Shown here: in pieces, positions 8,640 to 20,451 of the stretch
Position numbering within the stretch: the stretch's first letter is position 1
Layout: each line of letters starts with the position of its first letter
The notes under the pieces: model-generated
Database searches by the model: none
What the model was told of the DNA's origin: nothing
The model's input: only the letters and a program-made list of their open reading frames with translations
Program-made: the position numbers and the translations under genes
From: Eucommia ulmoides
Taxonomy: Eukaryota > Streptophyta > Magnoliopsida > Garryales > Eucommiaceae
Assembly (NCBI GenBank): GCA_016647705.1
Contig: CM028329.1
Location: 15,029,910-15,093,909, forward strand
Reading direction: 5' to 3'
DNA length: 64,000 nucleotides

Positions 8640-10047
8640 AGAGTTGCTTAATTTATATTCAGATAAGATTTATAGGTTTCATAGAAGAACTAGGGCTTTG
8701 GAAGTTAGAATAGCACTAAGAAAAATGCGAATTTGAAAAGCAGTAGGGTCAGATGAAATCCCTATAGAGGTGTGAAAAAAGTTTTGGGAGACATTGAGAT
8801 AGAGTGGTTGACTAGACTTTTCAATGACATTTTGAGGACTAAGAGAATGATTGACAATTGGAGGAGGAGTATCTTAGTGTCCATCTATAAAAATAAAGAA
8901 TATGTTCAAAGTTGTACGACCTATTGGGGCATAAAACTTATGATTCATACTATGAAACTTTGGGAGAAAGTGATAGAATATAGAATAAGACATGAAAGGA
9001 GCACAGAAGAGAACCAATTTAGATTTATGCCCAGTCGATCAACTACTAAAACTATAGAATATAGAATAAGACATGAAAGGAGCACAGAAGAGAACCAATT
9101 TAGATTTATGCCCAGTCGATCAACTACTGAAACAATCTATACTTAGGAGATTAATGGGAAAATATAGAGGAAAGAATAGAGATTTACATATGGTATTTGT
9201 GGACATAAAAAAGGCTTATGATAGGGTACTCAGAGAAGTTTTGTGGTGGGTGTTAGAAAATAAACAGGTTTATAATGTGTGCATCGAAGTAATTAAGGAT
9301 ATGTATGAAGGTATAGTCACTAGTGTTCGAACAAGAGTAGGCGACACTCGTGCATTTCCTATTAATATAGGCTTACACCAAGGATAATATTTAAGTCTTT
9401 ACCTCTTCATTCTAGTGATGGATGAGATCACAAAACATATTTAAGATGGAGTACCTTGGAGTATGTTGTTTGTGGATGACATCGTATTAGTAGACGAAAG
9501 TAGAATAGGTATTAATACTAAGTTAGAAAGATGAAGAGAAACGTTAAAGTCTAAAGGTTTGAAGGTTAGTAAAAGTAAAATGGAATATATGCATTGCAAT
9601 TTTAGTAATACCCGGAGAGACAGCAGTGCCATCAAAATTGGAGATGAGGAGGTGCCAAAGGTTGATTGTTTTAGATATTTAGGTTCAATAAATCAAAGTA
9701 ATGGCGAAATCGATGAGGATATTACGCATAGAATCAAGACATGTTGGTTATAGTAGAGAAGTGCAATTGAGGTGATTTGTAATCGTAGAATTCCATTGAA
9801 ACTTAAAGGAAAATTCTACAAAATTGCTATAAGACCAACGCTTCTTCATGGTTCAGAATGTTGGGTAGTAAAAACAAATCATGACCAAAAAATTAGGAAA
9901 ACGGAAATGAGGATACTATGGTGGATGAGTGGGAAGACAAGAATGGATAAAATTAAAAATGAAACTATTAGAGAAAATTTGGGATTAGCATCTATCGAAG
10001 AGAAAATCGTTTACGATGATTTGTGCATGTGCATTGAAGACCCATAG
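8640..10047 (+). pseudogene. LINE reverse transcriptase and C-terminal domain, broken
   Basis: Signature blocks are GIKLMIHTMKLWEKVIEYRIR, the HERSTEENQFRFMPSRSTT block, VFVDIKKAYDRVLREVLWW (about 9193-9255), FPINIGLHQG, MLFVDDIVLVDES (the catalytic box, FVDD instead of the usual FADD, about 9462-9503), FRYLGS, and the RTE-type tail ILWWMSGKTRMDKIKNE followed by LGLASIEEKI (about 9912-10010). Both catalytic aspartates of the DD box remain. Stops and frame shifts separate the blocks, for example TAA at 9385 and 9442. Part of the domain is duplicated in tandem (8973-9134). Confidence 0.9.
8973..9134 (+). repeat. In-frame 81-bp tandem duplication inside the LINE RT
   Basis: Copies at 8973-9053 and 9054-9134 differ at only about 2 positions, near the end of the unit. 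The unit is exactly 27 codons and duplicates the conserved QFRFMPSRSTT block without changing frame. Confidence 0.95.
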
Positions 10048-10260
10048 AAGCACCAATGAAAAAATGTGATTTAGTTCAAGTTTAGGGGACTACTAGAGGG
10101 ATAAGTAGATCAAAGAAGACATTAGACAAGACTATTAGAAATTATTTGGCGACATTAAACCTGACGGAGGTAATGGCCCTTTATCAATTTCTATGGCGTA
10201 AATGGATTCATGTAGTCGACCCTACATAAGTGGGACAAAGGCTTAATTATTGTTGTTATA

Positions 10261-10721
10261 GTTGTTTGTTTAATGTTTGGTTAATGTTTCTAGTGATGTT
10301 TTTAAAAAAATTCTATAGGTGACTTGTTTGTTTAGTGTTTATTTTAAGCCCAACATTTGTTTTAAGTTTCCATTGGTGTTTGTCGTAATTTTTGCCTAAT
10401 AACCTGTTTGTTTAGTGATAGTTTTAAGCCTAGTATTTGTTTTAAGTTTCTGTTGTTTGTTTAGTGTATCTATTGTTGTTTGTTTAGTGTTTTTGTTCAC
10501 TTATTTGTTTAGTGTATCTGCTATTTCATTTTAGATTGTAGATAGAAAGGTCAAAGAAAAATAAACATGTGATTTCCCGTAAATGATATAAGAGAGATTC
10601 TACGGTTTGACCCGTCCTTACTTGAGATATGATCAGTAGCCCTAGGTGGTGAGCTACAGTGTCCTGGATGGTAGACTTATGTTTTGTTTATATTGTTCCT
10701 TTGAAAACAATTGTAAAAAAT
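10261..10721. repeat. Repeat R1 copy a, segment 2
   Basis: Rich in TGTTTGTTTAGTGT-like words and containing GAGATTCTACGGTTTGACCC (10592-10611). It matches 60746-61188, picking up where segment 1 was interrupted by the LINE, and is cut at 10721 by the Copia element. Confidence 0.8.
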
Positions 10722-11148
10722 TGTTGGGCTTGGATTTCAAAAATGTGGAGATGGCCCAATCTATGTGAAGTCCATGAAAAATAGAAAAAGGTTTTTTAGG
10801 GTTGAAACAAGAGAAAAAAACACAGCAAGAGATAAAGAGAAAAAATTGTCCACCAAAAACCCTATCTACGCAGTTCTGATCAAATGCTGATTAGAGGTCT
10901 ATCATCCATCTGATTGGGCTGAAATTTGGACAGCAAGTTTGCGACTCCTAGTTCTATAATCTAAAAGGTGGAGATTGTATTTTTAGTTTGGAAACTATTG
11001 TTTCTGGTGGGACTATGTCGAGTTGTTTTGAACCAGCGTTTTGGTGAGATCTCTTTATTTTTTTCTTGTAGATCTTGTTCATTGTCCAAGTTGTTTTGAT
11101 CTTGAAGTATTTTGGTTGTATACCTCAGTTGTAACTAAAGAGGACTTG
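10722..11148 (+). repeat. Copia 5' LTR, first part
   Basis: Matches the 3' LTR from 38450 to about 38882. It is interrupted after ACTTG (11144-11148), the target duplication of the Gypsy element that begins at 11149. The LTR resumes at 22117. Confidence 0.92.
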
Positions 11149-13557
11149 TGATGCACCCTAATTTTCTGAAAGGAAAAAAATGTAAAATATTAAGATAGCT
11201 TAAAGAGAATGGGTTTTTTAAACTCCGATTTTCTCAAGAAAGTACTTAGGCCATTTTAAAATAAGGAGTCATCACCTAGTATTGAGTTTAAATGGTATGC
11301 TAGGTCACCAAATTTTTAGAAAAAAATAATTAAAAGGCCTAAGTAAAAATTAACTCCAAAGAATACAGTCAAACCAAATATTCATTTAAAAGCCCCGAGG
11401 TCGGTTACACTCGAGGAAGGTGTTAGGCACCCCAAGACGCCCGTCCAAATATGGTACCTTATATCTAATTAAGTACAATTAGTTTAGTCCGAATGTTTTA
11501 TTTTATTTTGAAATCATTTCCTTCTTATAAAATCTTTTTGGTATTTTCACAAATAAGGTGGGACATGTTTTTGTATTTTTTTGGGAATGTTCCTCCGATA
11601 TAACCTCTTATCGAATATCAAGGATTCAATAAGGATGATCATCGGGGGGTTTTATGTATGTTTTCGAGAGATTTCTTTAATTTAATTAGGCAAACTAAAA
11701 TAGTTGACTAAGATGAAAAATATGAATGCAAAACTAACACCTATATGAATTTTATTTTTTATGCAAAAGTGACCTAAAAAAACTAAAAGGTTTAATTTAA
11801 ATATGTGAAAACAATCTTGATATGAATACGAAAATTGAATAGGGAACACTACATGAATTAATGTGACTATACGTGGTAATAATTTAATTATTTAATAAAA
11901 AAAATATAAGTGGTGCACATGTCGTGACTAGATGTGAAAAGTATGATGGATTCCTGAAAAGAAAAAAAAACCTATTTGGGTAAAAAGTATAAGTAATGAA
12001 AGTGTCACAAACATGTCGTCTAAATGATACGAGAAATAAATATGCTAGATGGATGAAAAAAAAATGTCTATTTTAAGTTTGTCCGATTAATTCAAAGAAA
12101 TCCTATTTTGAATTTTTCTCAAATTCTATGGATATGAGAATCAAGGAAAGTTCGCGGAAACAATTTTATTTGAATTAATCTTTCCAAAATTTTAGCGGAA
12201 TTCCACGAAACAATTTACCGAGGGAAGAGATTTCCTAAAACCAATAGTTTCTAAATTCTGCTCAAGTCAGGAAACAGAAAAAAAGTCATGAAAAACTCTC
12301 TTACGATTTATCAAATAGTCGGATTCACCTTAAGATTCGTAAGGATTAATTCCGATAAACAAAGAATTTATTATTTATGGATTTTTGTATTTTTATTTTA
12401 TTTTTTAGGGTTTTGATAATAAGAATAAAAATAAAATAAAGAAAAAATACAAAAAATTAAATAATGAAAACATCTTTCACCTAACGCACGGGAATAAAGT
12501 TTAAACACGAGAAATCCACCCCGGCGTTTTCATCGGATCATCGGACAACTTATTTTTTTTATTTTTTTCTCTTTATGAATAATAAACAAAATAAAATTGA
12601 AAAAATAAGGAAAAAAAAAACAGTGGGTGTCGGTGTCCTCATCTAAACGCTTAAAGGTTCAGATTGAAAATGAGTAAATCTCATCTCGGCGTTTTTCATC
12701 GAGTTATCAGACAATTAAAAATAAAAAGATTAGTAATTTAAACTATGGAGATATTTAAATAAACCAAAAAATAAAGAACAACATACCTATTCTAGGGCAA
12801 GAATTTCAATGCTTAGATTTTTCTCTCTCGTAGACAACTTCCCAAAAGGGTTTTCAATGAGAATCACTCTCTAAGGGGATTTTTTATCTTAATTTCTGAA
12901 TGAATAAATTAAGAGGAGAATGGTCCTATTTATATGAGAAGATTGGGCGTGAAAAACACTTAGAAAATCCTAAAAATTAGGTCTAGTCGCCTAAGCTTAA
13001 TCCTAGTTAGACAGGGAAATGGCAAATTCAAAAAAAATGGCAAAAACGAAGCTTCTAGAAACAGAACACGTGAAAAACACGGCCTTTTTTTCCTCTCTTC
13101 TCGGCTTGACACTTGGAAAAGGGCCCACCATTTTTTCTTTTTGGCTTGTGTTTTTCAACTAACACAGCATGGAAGGGTCCCATTTTTATTCTTTCTTTTT
13201 TTCTTCTTGTGTATTATGGTTGGAAAGGTATATGGGGTCCACTCATTCTCTCTCTCTCGGTCAAATTGGTGGGTCGCCTCCACCTTTCCTATTCTCTCTC
13301 TCCTCCCATTCTCTCTTTCTCTCATGGCTTCTCTACCTATCTCTCTCTTCCTTCTATTTCAATTTTACTCCCCTACTTTTTCCTTCTTTCAATTTCAAAC
13401 CCCCATTTCTTTATTTTGATTTTTCTTTCTTTATCAATTATTTTTGTATTTTGTATTTTATAAAATAAAATAAAATAAAACAAAGTTGAATAGAGCAAAG
13501 TTAACTATAAAATAAAACATAAAAATTTTGTGGGGCGGTCAAAATTTCTTGTCTACA
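11149..13557 (-). repeat. 3' LTR of the Tat/Ogre-like element
   Basis: A 2.4-kb LTR that aligns along its length with 19610-22111. CT-rich stretches near 13240-13460 cause several spurious Ser/Phe/Leu-rich ORFs. Confidence 0.9.
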
Positions 13558-13860
13558 GTTACCCCTTTTTGTCATGCGAGTTCCATTTGTTTGACAAAGA
13601 CAAAAGACCACGTCATTTTGATTGTCCCATTTTTTGGATTTTTTAAAGCATTTTTTTTTAATTTTATATAAAAAAAACTAAAATAAAAAGAGATACATTT
13701 TTCAAGGTGTGAGGGAAAAAATGATGGGAATGGAATATGGATGAATTGCGACCAAACCCTACAAGGGTTGCTAACATATCTCAACACTACCAAGAATCAG
13801 GTCACACGTAGTTGAACATATACCCCAGGCAGGGCAAGGAAAGAATGCAAAAATAAAGTA
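13558..13860. other. Internal non-coding DNA of the Tat/Ogre-like element
   Basis: Starts with the polypurine-like tract next to the 3' LTR (minus-strand sense AAAAAGGGGTAAC). No coding signal. Confidence 0.5.
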
Positions 13861-14456
13861 GCGCTCACGAAGAGGCAATACAAAATATAGAAAATCATCA
13901 CGAAGAGGTAAATGCAAAAATGAAAAAGTCATCACGAAGAGGCCAAATGCAACATGAAATGCCATCACGGAAAGGCCTAATAAAAAATGAAAAATCCATC
14001 ACGGAGAGGCATAATGCAACATGAAATTTAATGGAAAAAAAGTCATCACGGAGAGGCATAATTCAAAAATAAAATACCATCACGGAGAGGCAGAACGAAA
14101 ATGAAAAAACCATCATGGAGAGGCAGAATACAAATAAAAAAATCATCACGAAGAGGTAGAATGCAAATGGAAAAACCATCACGGAGAGACATAATGCAAA
14201 AATGAAAAGTCATCACAAAGAGGTAAATACAACACGAAAAATGCATCACAGAGAGGCATAAATGTGAATGGAAATCCATCATGGAGAGGTTGAATGCAAA
14301 AATAAAATATCATTACGGAGAGACATAATGCAAATGTAAAGCCATCACGGAGAGGCATAATGCAAATGATAAAACCATCACGAAGAGGCATAATGCAAAA
14401 TGAAAAATCATCACGGAGAGGTTCAATGCAACATGAAATGTTATCACGGAGAGGTA
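13861..14456. repeat. Minisatellite of about 18 units, about 34 bp each, inside the Tat/Ogre-like element
   Basis: The consensus contains CATCACGGAGAGGCATAATG followed by an A-rich spacer. About 18 imperfect units of 30-40 bp lie head to tail. On the minus strand they read as a repeated PLRDGF-like peptide, an artefact of the period. Minisatellites in the untranslated part are a known habit of Tat/Ogre elements. Confidence 0.9.
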
Positions 14457-15514
14457 AGTGTGAAATAATGACAAGATATAAAATATGCCCCAGCCGCAAG
14501 CTTAAAAACTCCCTAGATGCAAAAACGGGCAAAATTCATATAATGTGCCCCAGCTTGGGGCTAGGGAAAAATGATGGAAAAATATATAAAATATGCCCCA
14601 GCCCACGGTTGGTGCTAACATTTCAACAACCGAACCTTTTCGGGCCAAATGCATACCTAGATGCTCATTTAGAGCTTTTGAATCTCAGTCATAATAGTTT
14701 CCAATTCAAGTCGGCAAGAAGGTAAACGATCCTAGTGATAGGGAAATCCATGCTCCCAGCCCTTTTGAGATCCCTGTAAGATAACACTTCTAAAACAAAG
14801 TCTTAGTCTGAAAAATTATTATCTTCGATGAATCACGATTTCGTTCCCCCCCTTTTAGCCACAATTATTCGGCTGGTGTTGCTTGGACCGGAACAGTATT
14901 AGGAGATTCTTTCATTTGAATTTAGAAGTTTCGCTTTCCAACTTAGGGCTCGACATACCTCGGGGTGATTCGATGAGATTTTTTTCTTTTTTTTTTTTTT
15001 TCCAAACTTCCAAGATTTCTCTTTTCAACTCAGGGGAGGGCCCAACATGCCTCATCAAGGTCTCCTTGCTTGCTCAACTAGATTCTTGTCTTTTCAAATT
15101 TCTAGGTGCTTCGATGCCTAGAGTTCTAATACTCCTGCATTCTCTGTATTTTCTCAAATCCTGTAAAACTAATTTAACCCAAAAAATAGGCAAATGTCGA
15201 AAATTACTAAAATGGGTACCTTCAATGCCAGATATGATTTTCTGTAAGATCTTGAGTCTAGATTGCAGAGGAATATGGTTCTAATACACTTCCAAACCAA
15301 AACGAATGTTTATTTTCATAAATTCTGATTCCATTCAAATCCATCAAGTTTTGATCTAGAGAAACGTCGTTTATCCGCCAAAGTGATTTGAGACGAAAAC
15401 CCTGAACAAACCAATCTATTATCTTTCTTTTCTCTTCAAATCTCTTCCACATTTGCACCAGCGTTTTTTTCTCGGCTACCCCCATTTTTTATTTTTCCTT
15501 TTCTTTTCTCTTTT

Positions 15515-15545
<31 letters not shown>

Positions 15546-16370
15546 CTTTTTAAACTTATAATGGTTTGGGAGCAGCCAAGATTATAAATGAACTTGATCT
15601 TCTTTACGAATTGAGACATTCTTACAATATTTAGGAGCTTCTTCATTGGGATCATTGGCCTGGAATGATTGTGTTTCCTTTCTGCCCTTGGGTTCGATAG
15701 CAAGCGAACTAGGATGTTTACACTCTATTTTATCAAATCACATCGGAGGTAGGTTGGTCAACTTGCAGCAGTATATCAAAGCATCGTTAGGGAAATAAAT
15801 GTCAATCTTGACTTTTGAATCCTCCGGTACTCAGGAATTGTTGTCAGATTTGATCAACAACCTTTTGGATCTCACCATCGTATGGAAAAACAAAATCTTC
15901 ATTTGTTGGTACTCTTATTGGATCGTGGTCTAGCTGTGTATCGAAATCATATCTTTACATCCTCGCTTAGTCACATCACATGCAACATATGCAAGCAATT
16001 TTGGGTATCTGAAATTGTAAAATTCAAACATTAGATCACAGTTTTGGATAAAATAGTATTGCATTTATTGAAATTTAAAAGCTATTACAGAGAAAAATTA
16101 TTTTCCATCCAAAAGACCAATTGGATGGAGAGGTAAGTACACGAAAACGTCCCAATTTTATCAAAACTTCTAGCAAATTGAAAGTAAACAAGAAAATCTA
16201 GTTTTGCAGCCATTAGATTTTTCAACTCAAGCCTCGAGCACATGACTCGCTCCCATCTCTATCAATATTTTGGTAAAGATTGACATCACCATTCCCTGAA
16301 GGTGCATACTCAGGCAGCAAATTTAATTGTCAATTTGGCATAGTTTCCTCAGTCTTTCTGTTGGGGAACG
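14457..16370. other. Internal region of the Tat/Ogre-like element, no domain recognised
   Basis: Contains three TGCCCCAGC words (about 14487, 14546 and 14594), a T-rich run (about 15500-15550) and short ORFs on both strands without recognisable motifs. In a complete Tat/Ogre element, pol would lie in this interval. Confidence 0.5.
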
Positions 16371-16379
16371 TGAGAGCCC

Positions 16380-19060
16380 CCTTCCATATGAATTCTCGGA
16401 TCTTGTCTTTCAAGTAATAACACTACTCATTAATATGTCCCCTAGCTCCCGAATGGTACTCACGAAAAGCATTTGAAGTAGCCGTTTTACTCCCAGGTTT
16501 GGGCTCATAGGATAGAAGATGAGTCAACATCCCCTACTTCAAACAACTTCAATACAGCTCAGTGATGGAGACTAAAATATCTAGTGGTTCTTTTTTATCA
16601 TTTCAAAAGGCTCCCACAGTAGCACGATGGGGTGGGTTGCCCGGGTGATATTGGGTTTCTGGCATTTACCTTTGGTTAGGAATTTGAGATGAGGGGGTTT
16701 TGGCTTAGTTGATATGAGGGTGTATGATAAGCAGGTGTTTGGTAGGCTTGAGGGTATTATTGGGAAGTGTGGATTTGGTAAGGTAAAAGTACGTTTTGGT
16801 AGTAAAGGGGATGGTTTTGGGAATATGGTTGGTAATGGGGGTAATATTAGTTTTGGCGATTTTTAGGGAGGTGATTACAATATTGGTTGTTTTGGTTTAG
16901 GCAATTTTGGGGATAGGAGGCATGGGGGTTATTTTGGTAAAGAGTTTTCTAGGGGAAAACGATGAAAGCTACCTCATCTTTTCCTTTCTTTGGCGGAGCT
17001 GACCTCTTCGTCACATCGGGTGAGGCCCCTTCAATCTTTTCACTCATTATTCCTTCTTCTGTCACCTCGACTTGCTTAGTCGTATCTCCAAAAGAAGTCA
17101 CTACTATGCTTGAGAGATCTTGATAGAATGACGGTGTCTGAATCGACTTGAATATCTCTAACTGAGCCTCCTCGCTCAATGATAGGTGTAAAATACATAT
17201 CTACTTCTAAAACTGAATTTGGTAGTTTTCGAGTAAATTAGAAACATTTAATTTTGTTTTCATTAGTTTTTATGTAATTCAGGTGTAGGGACGTAAATGA
17301 GTAATAAACGAATGAAATAGTGGAAAAACGGTAAAGAAACGATGAAAGAACAAGGTTTCAAGAGCACAAGATCCACCGCCACAGCAGTGAGAATACAGAG
17401 AAGTATTGAAAATGAACAAGGCCCACTGGCTAGGCGGTTTAGCCACTGCCTAGGCGGTGAAAATATAGAGAGTTAGGAGCCAGTCCCACGCATGCCAACA
17501 TACCCACCGCCTAGGCCATTACTCTACAACAGAAAAGAAGATATTTTCAAATATTTTTGAAACCTTGCACCTATAAAACCCTTTCTCCCACTTCCATTGA
17601 AAACTCTTGGATGTCCCTAACCCTTAGGACTTGGTCCTTAGCTAATCTTGAAGAGCTCAAAGAGGAGATTCATCATTCGAAAAAGAGGAAACACTAGCGG
17701 ATCGATCTTTGGCGAAAGTGGACTACTCCACTTTAAGATTTAATCTTTCTTTCTATGTTTCTATCTTTGTAATTTAATGTTTTATTGTGAATAATGTTGA
17801 ATCCATCTTGGTTTAATGTTTCAATGGCCAAGATCATGATAGATTAGATAAATATTAGCTAGAGATCGATGTAGTTATGTAAATACTTGTTTGATCTAAT
17901 ATATGTTTCTTTAACAGTTGTTAAAAAAAATAGTTTAATTTTAAATAATTCTTTAACCGTCTGGATAATAGGAGACTATAAAAATTGCGGTTTTCAATTA
18001 TTCACACCGTCCCTATGGAACAATATCTGATCTTAAAGATCCATTATATTAAAACTGGACCTCGTATACTTGTGAGTAGTCAATACGCGACGTGAAAACC
18101 TCATTGTACACTCAGCCTAGGGACAACTTTGGTAGCCTCTTCCCTCCAGCGGGCTGTGTACCTCCGAAAGCTTTTATTTTTCTTCTTCAGTATCTGGTAG
18201 ATAGTATTATGGTCCAACGCGGCATCTTTGTTGTACACGTACTGCACACAAAAGGCCTCTACTAGATCCTTGAAGGTCTTGATATGTGATAGGTCTAGGG
18301 TCATGTACCAACTGAGAGTCGGTCTTTTCAACAATCTCTGGAACATCTTCAGGCAAAGGTCTTCGTTCTAAGCATGGACTCCAAATTCCTCCTTGTAAAT
18401 ACTAACATGCCACTTTGGGGGGCCAGTACCATCATACTTTGTGAACTTCGGAACTACGAAGTTTTTCGGGTATACCACCTAGGGTAGTGCTGAAAGCTTC
18501 TTGTACGCCACTTTTGAGGATGACTTCTCCCTTTTCAGTTGTCCATTATTCTTTCCAATTCCTCCATTTTCAGAACCCAGGCTGGAGGGGGTCCATATTC
18601 TTTTATGTGTCTGGTTTCGATGGTCGGGGTCTGTCAATTGGCATTCAGATCGTTGGATGGAGCAACAATCCTATCTAGGTGAATGAGAATCTACAGTGCG
18701 GAGGGGGTCGGGCCATTGGGTGAGGCCTGATAGACATGCCCTTGTTTGGATATGCCAACACTCTATAGGCGAAGGGATGAGGGCCTATTTGGGGTCCGTA
18801 ATAAACTGGCACTGCAAAGTTCAGGCCGATATGGCTTAGATTCAGCACTAAGTTCTTCATCCCGATACTTAGAATGTTTTCATTTGGTGATTCAGTCACA
18901 AGAGTTCCACTGGATAGAGGAACAGACACCTTCTGAGGTCGGCTAAGTTCGTTGATTCTTTCCCTTAACATATTGATGGTTTCTTACATCCGAGCCATCT
19001 GAGCCGTACGGGGAGATTCTGGATTGCCTTCTGATATCATCCTAGAATGATTATGGCCTC
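16380..19060 (-). pseudogene. Gag-like region of the Tat/Ogre-like element (fossil)
   Basis: Minus-strand translations show LSWYMTLDLSHIKTFKDL and FRRYTARWREEATKVVP (18101-18346), the conserved gag core of plant Tat/Athila/Ogre Gypsy elements. Upstream lies a Pro-rich N-terminal region (18675-18971). Downstream are a low-complexity Pro/Asn/Thr-rich stretch (about 16600-16940) and a YHSGARGH...LKDKIREFI-like tail (about 16385-16460). It is broken in several places, including by the 931-bp solo LTR at 17180-18110. Confidence 0.8.
17180..18110 (+). mobile_element. Athila-like solo LTR inside the Tat/Ogre-like gag
   Basis: Starts TGATAGGTGTAAAATA and ends CTCATTGTACA; the flanks CTCAA and CTCAG form a 4/5 target duplication. 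The end sequence matches the LTRs of the element at 50431-55526, so it belongs to that subfamily. It contains CACTGCCTAGGCGGTG and related palindromes. No internal region is present, so it is a product of LTR-LTR recombination. Confidence 0.85.
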
Positions 19061-19609
19061 GATTTTGAGTAAAGATCGAACTTCAGATGGGGGGAACTGG
19101 ATTTACTTTTTTGGGATCAATTTTCCTGTCTTATCCTGTTCTTATAATAAGGCCATTTATTAGTCCACATGGGTCTTAGGCAACCTTAAATCCCATCTGA
19201 GTTCGAAGTTTTTCAATTCCAATAACGACCGATCAAAACAGATAATGATTTATGAAAATTCATTCGTTACTTAGTAGGTATTAAAAACTTTGAACTCGTT
19301 TGGTTTTTAAGACTTCCTAAAACATCATCAATCCATCAAGTATAAAAACCCCTTCCACATCTCATTTTTATAGAATCCTATGGGGATAATATGGATACAA
19401 GATGACCATACTTGTGTTGGATGGTTTACAACAATATAAGAGCTCGAGAGAAAGAAAGCAAAGAAGAAAAGAAACAAATATCACAACTTATTTGCAAAAA
19501 TAGAAGGAAAAGATAACAAAATAAAATATAACATTCGGACATGGAATAGTCGGACTTATTTGGACATATTAGGCTCAACCTTCTGATATTCCCCAGTGGA
19601 GTCTCTAGC

Positions 19610-20413
19610 TGATGCGTCCCGATTTTCTAAATGGAAAAGAATATTAAATATTAAGATAGCTTAAGGAGAGGGGTTTTTTAAGCTTTCATTTTCTCAAGAA
19701 AGTACTTAGGCCAATTTAAAACAAGGAGTTGCCACCAGCATTGGGTTTAAATGGTGTACTAAGTCAGCGTATTTTTAGAAAAAACAATTAAAAGGCCTAA
19801 ATAAAAATTGACTCCAAAGAATACGGTCAACCCAAAGATTCATTTAAAGGCCCGAGGGTCATTTACGCTCTGGAAAGGTGTTAGGCACCTCAAGACGCAT
19901 GTCCGAAGATGGTACCTTATATCCAATTAAGTCCAATTAGTTTAGTCCGAATGTTTCATTTTATTTTGAAATCATTTCCTTCTTATAAAATCTTTTTGGT
20001 ATTTTCACAACTAAGGTGGGACATATTTTGTATTTTTTGGAAATGTTCTCCCAGTATAACCTCTTATCAAATATTAAGGATTCGATAAGAACGGTCCCCG
20101 AGGGGTTTTATGTGTATTTCTGAGAGACTTCTTTAATTTAAATAGGTAAACTAAAATAAGTGACTAAGATTAAAAATATGAATGCAAAATTAAAATCTAT
20201 ATGAATTTTATTTTTTACGAAAAAGTGACCTAAAAAAAACTAAAGGGTTTAATTTAAATATGTTAATGTAAACTTTAAATGAATACGGGAATTGAATAGG
20301 GAACACTATGTGAATTAACGTGATTATGCGTGGTAATGATTTAATTATTTAATTAAAAAAATATAAGTGGTGCACGTGTCATGACTAGTTATGAAAAGTA
20401 TGATAGATTCGTG

Positions 20414-20451
<38 letters not shown>

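Larger units (their letters stand above)
7179..10260 (+). mobile_element. RTE-type LINE, nearly full length, inactivated
   Basis: A non-LTR retrotransposon of about 3.1 kb with an endonuclease region followed by reverse transcriptase and no gag-like ORF1, the layout of the plant RTE clade. The 3' end reads AGTGGGACAAAGGC and then a short TTATTGTTGTTATA tail, the low-complexity terminus typical of RTE. The insertion site shows by comparison with R1 copy b (about 60745), where the sequence passes from GCTGAAT straight to GTTGCTTGTTTAATG. No clear target duplication is seen, which is common for RTE. The ORF is disrupted by several stops, at least some of the CAG/CAA-to-TAG/TAA kind expected from decay of methylated cytosines. 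Confidence 0.93.

Noticed and set aside
13113-13468. Three overlapping Ser/Phe/Leu-rich ORFs that look like signal or membrane proteins
   Set aside because: They come from a CT-rich stretch in the LTR, recur in the partner LTR at 21699-22017 and lack motifs.
13861-14456. Regularly spaced repeats that could be taken for a CRISPR array
   Set aside because: The spacers are A-rich variants of one another, the repeat core is imperfect, and the context is a plant Gypsy element. It is a minisatellite.
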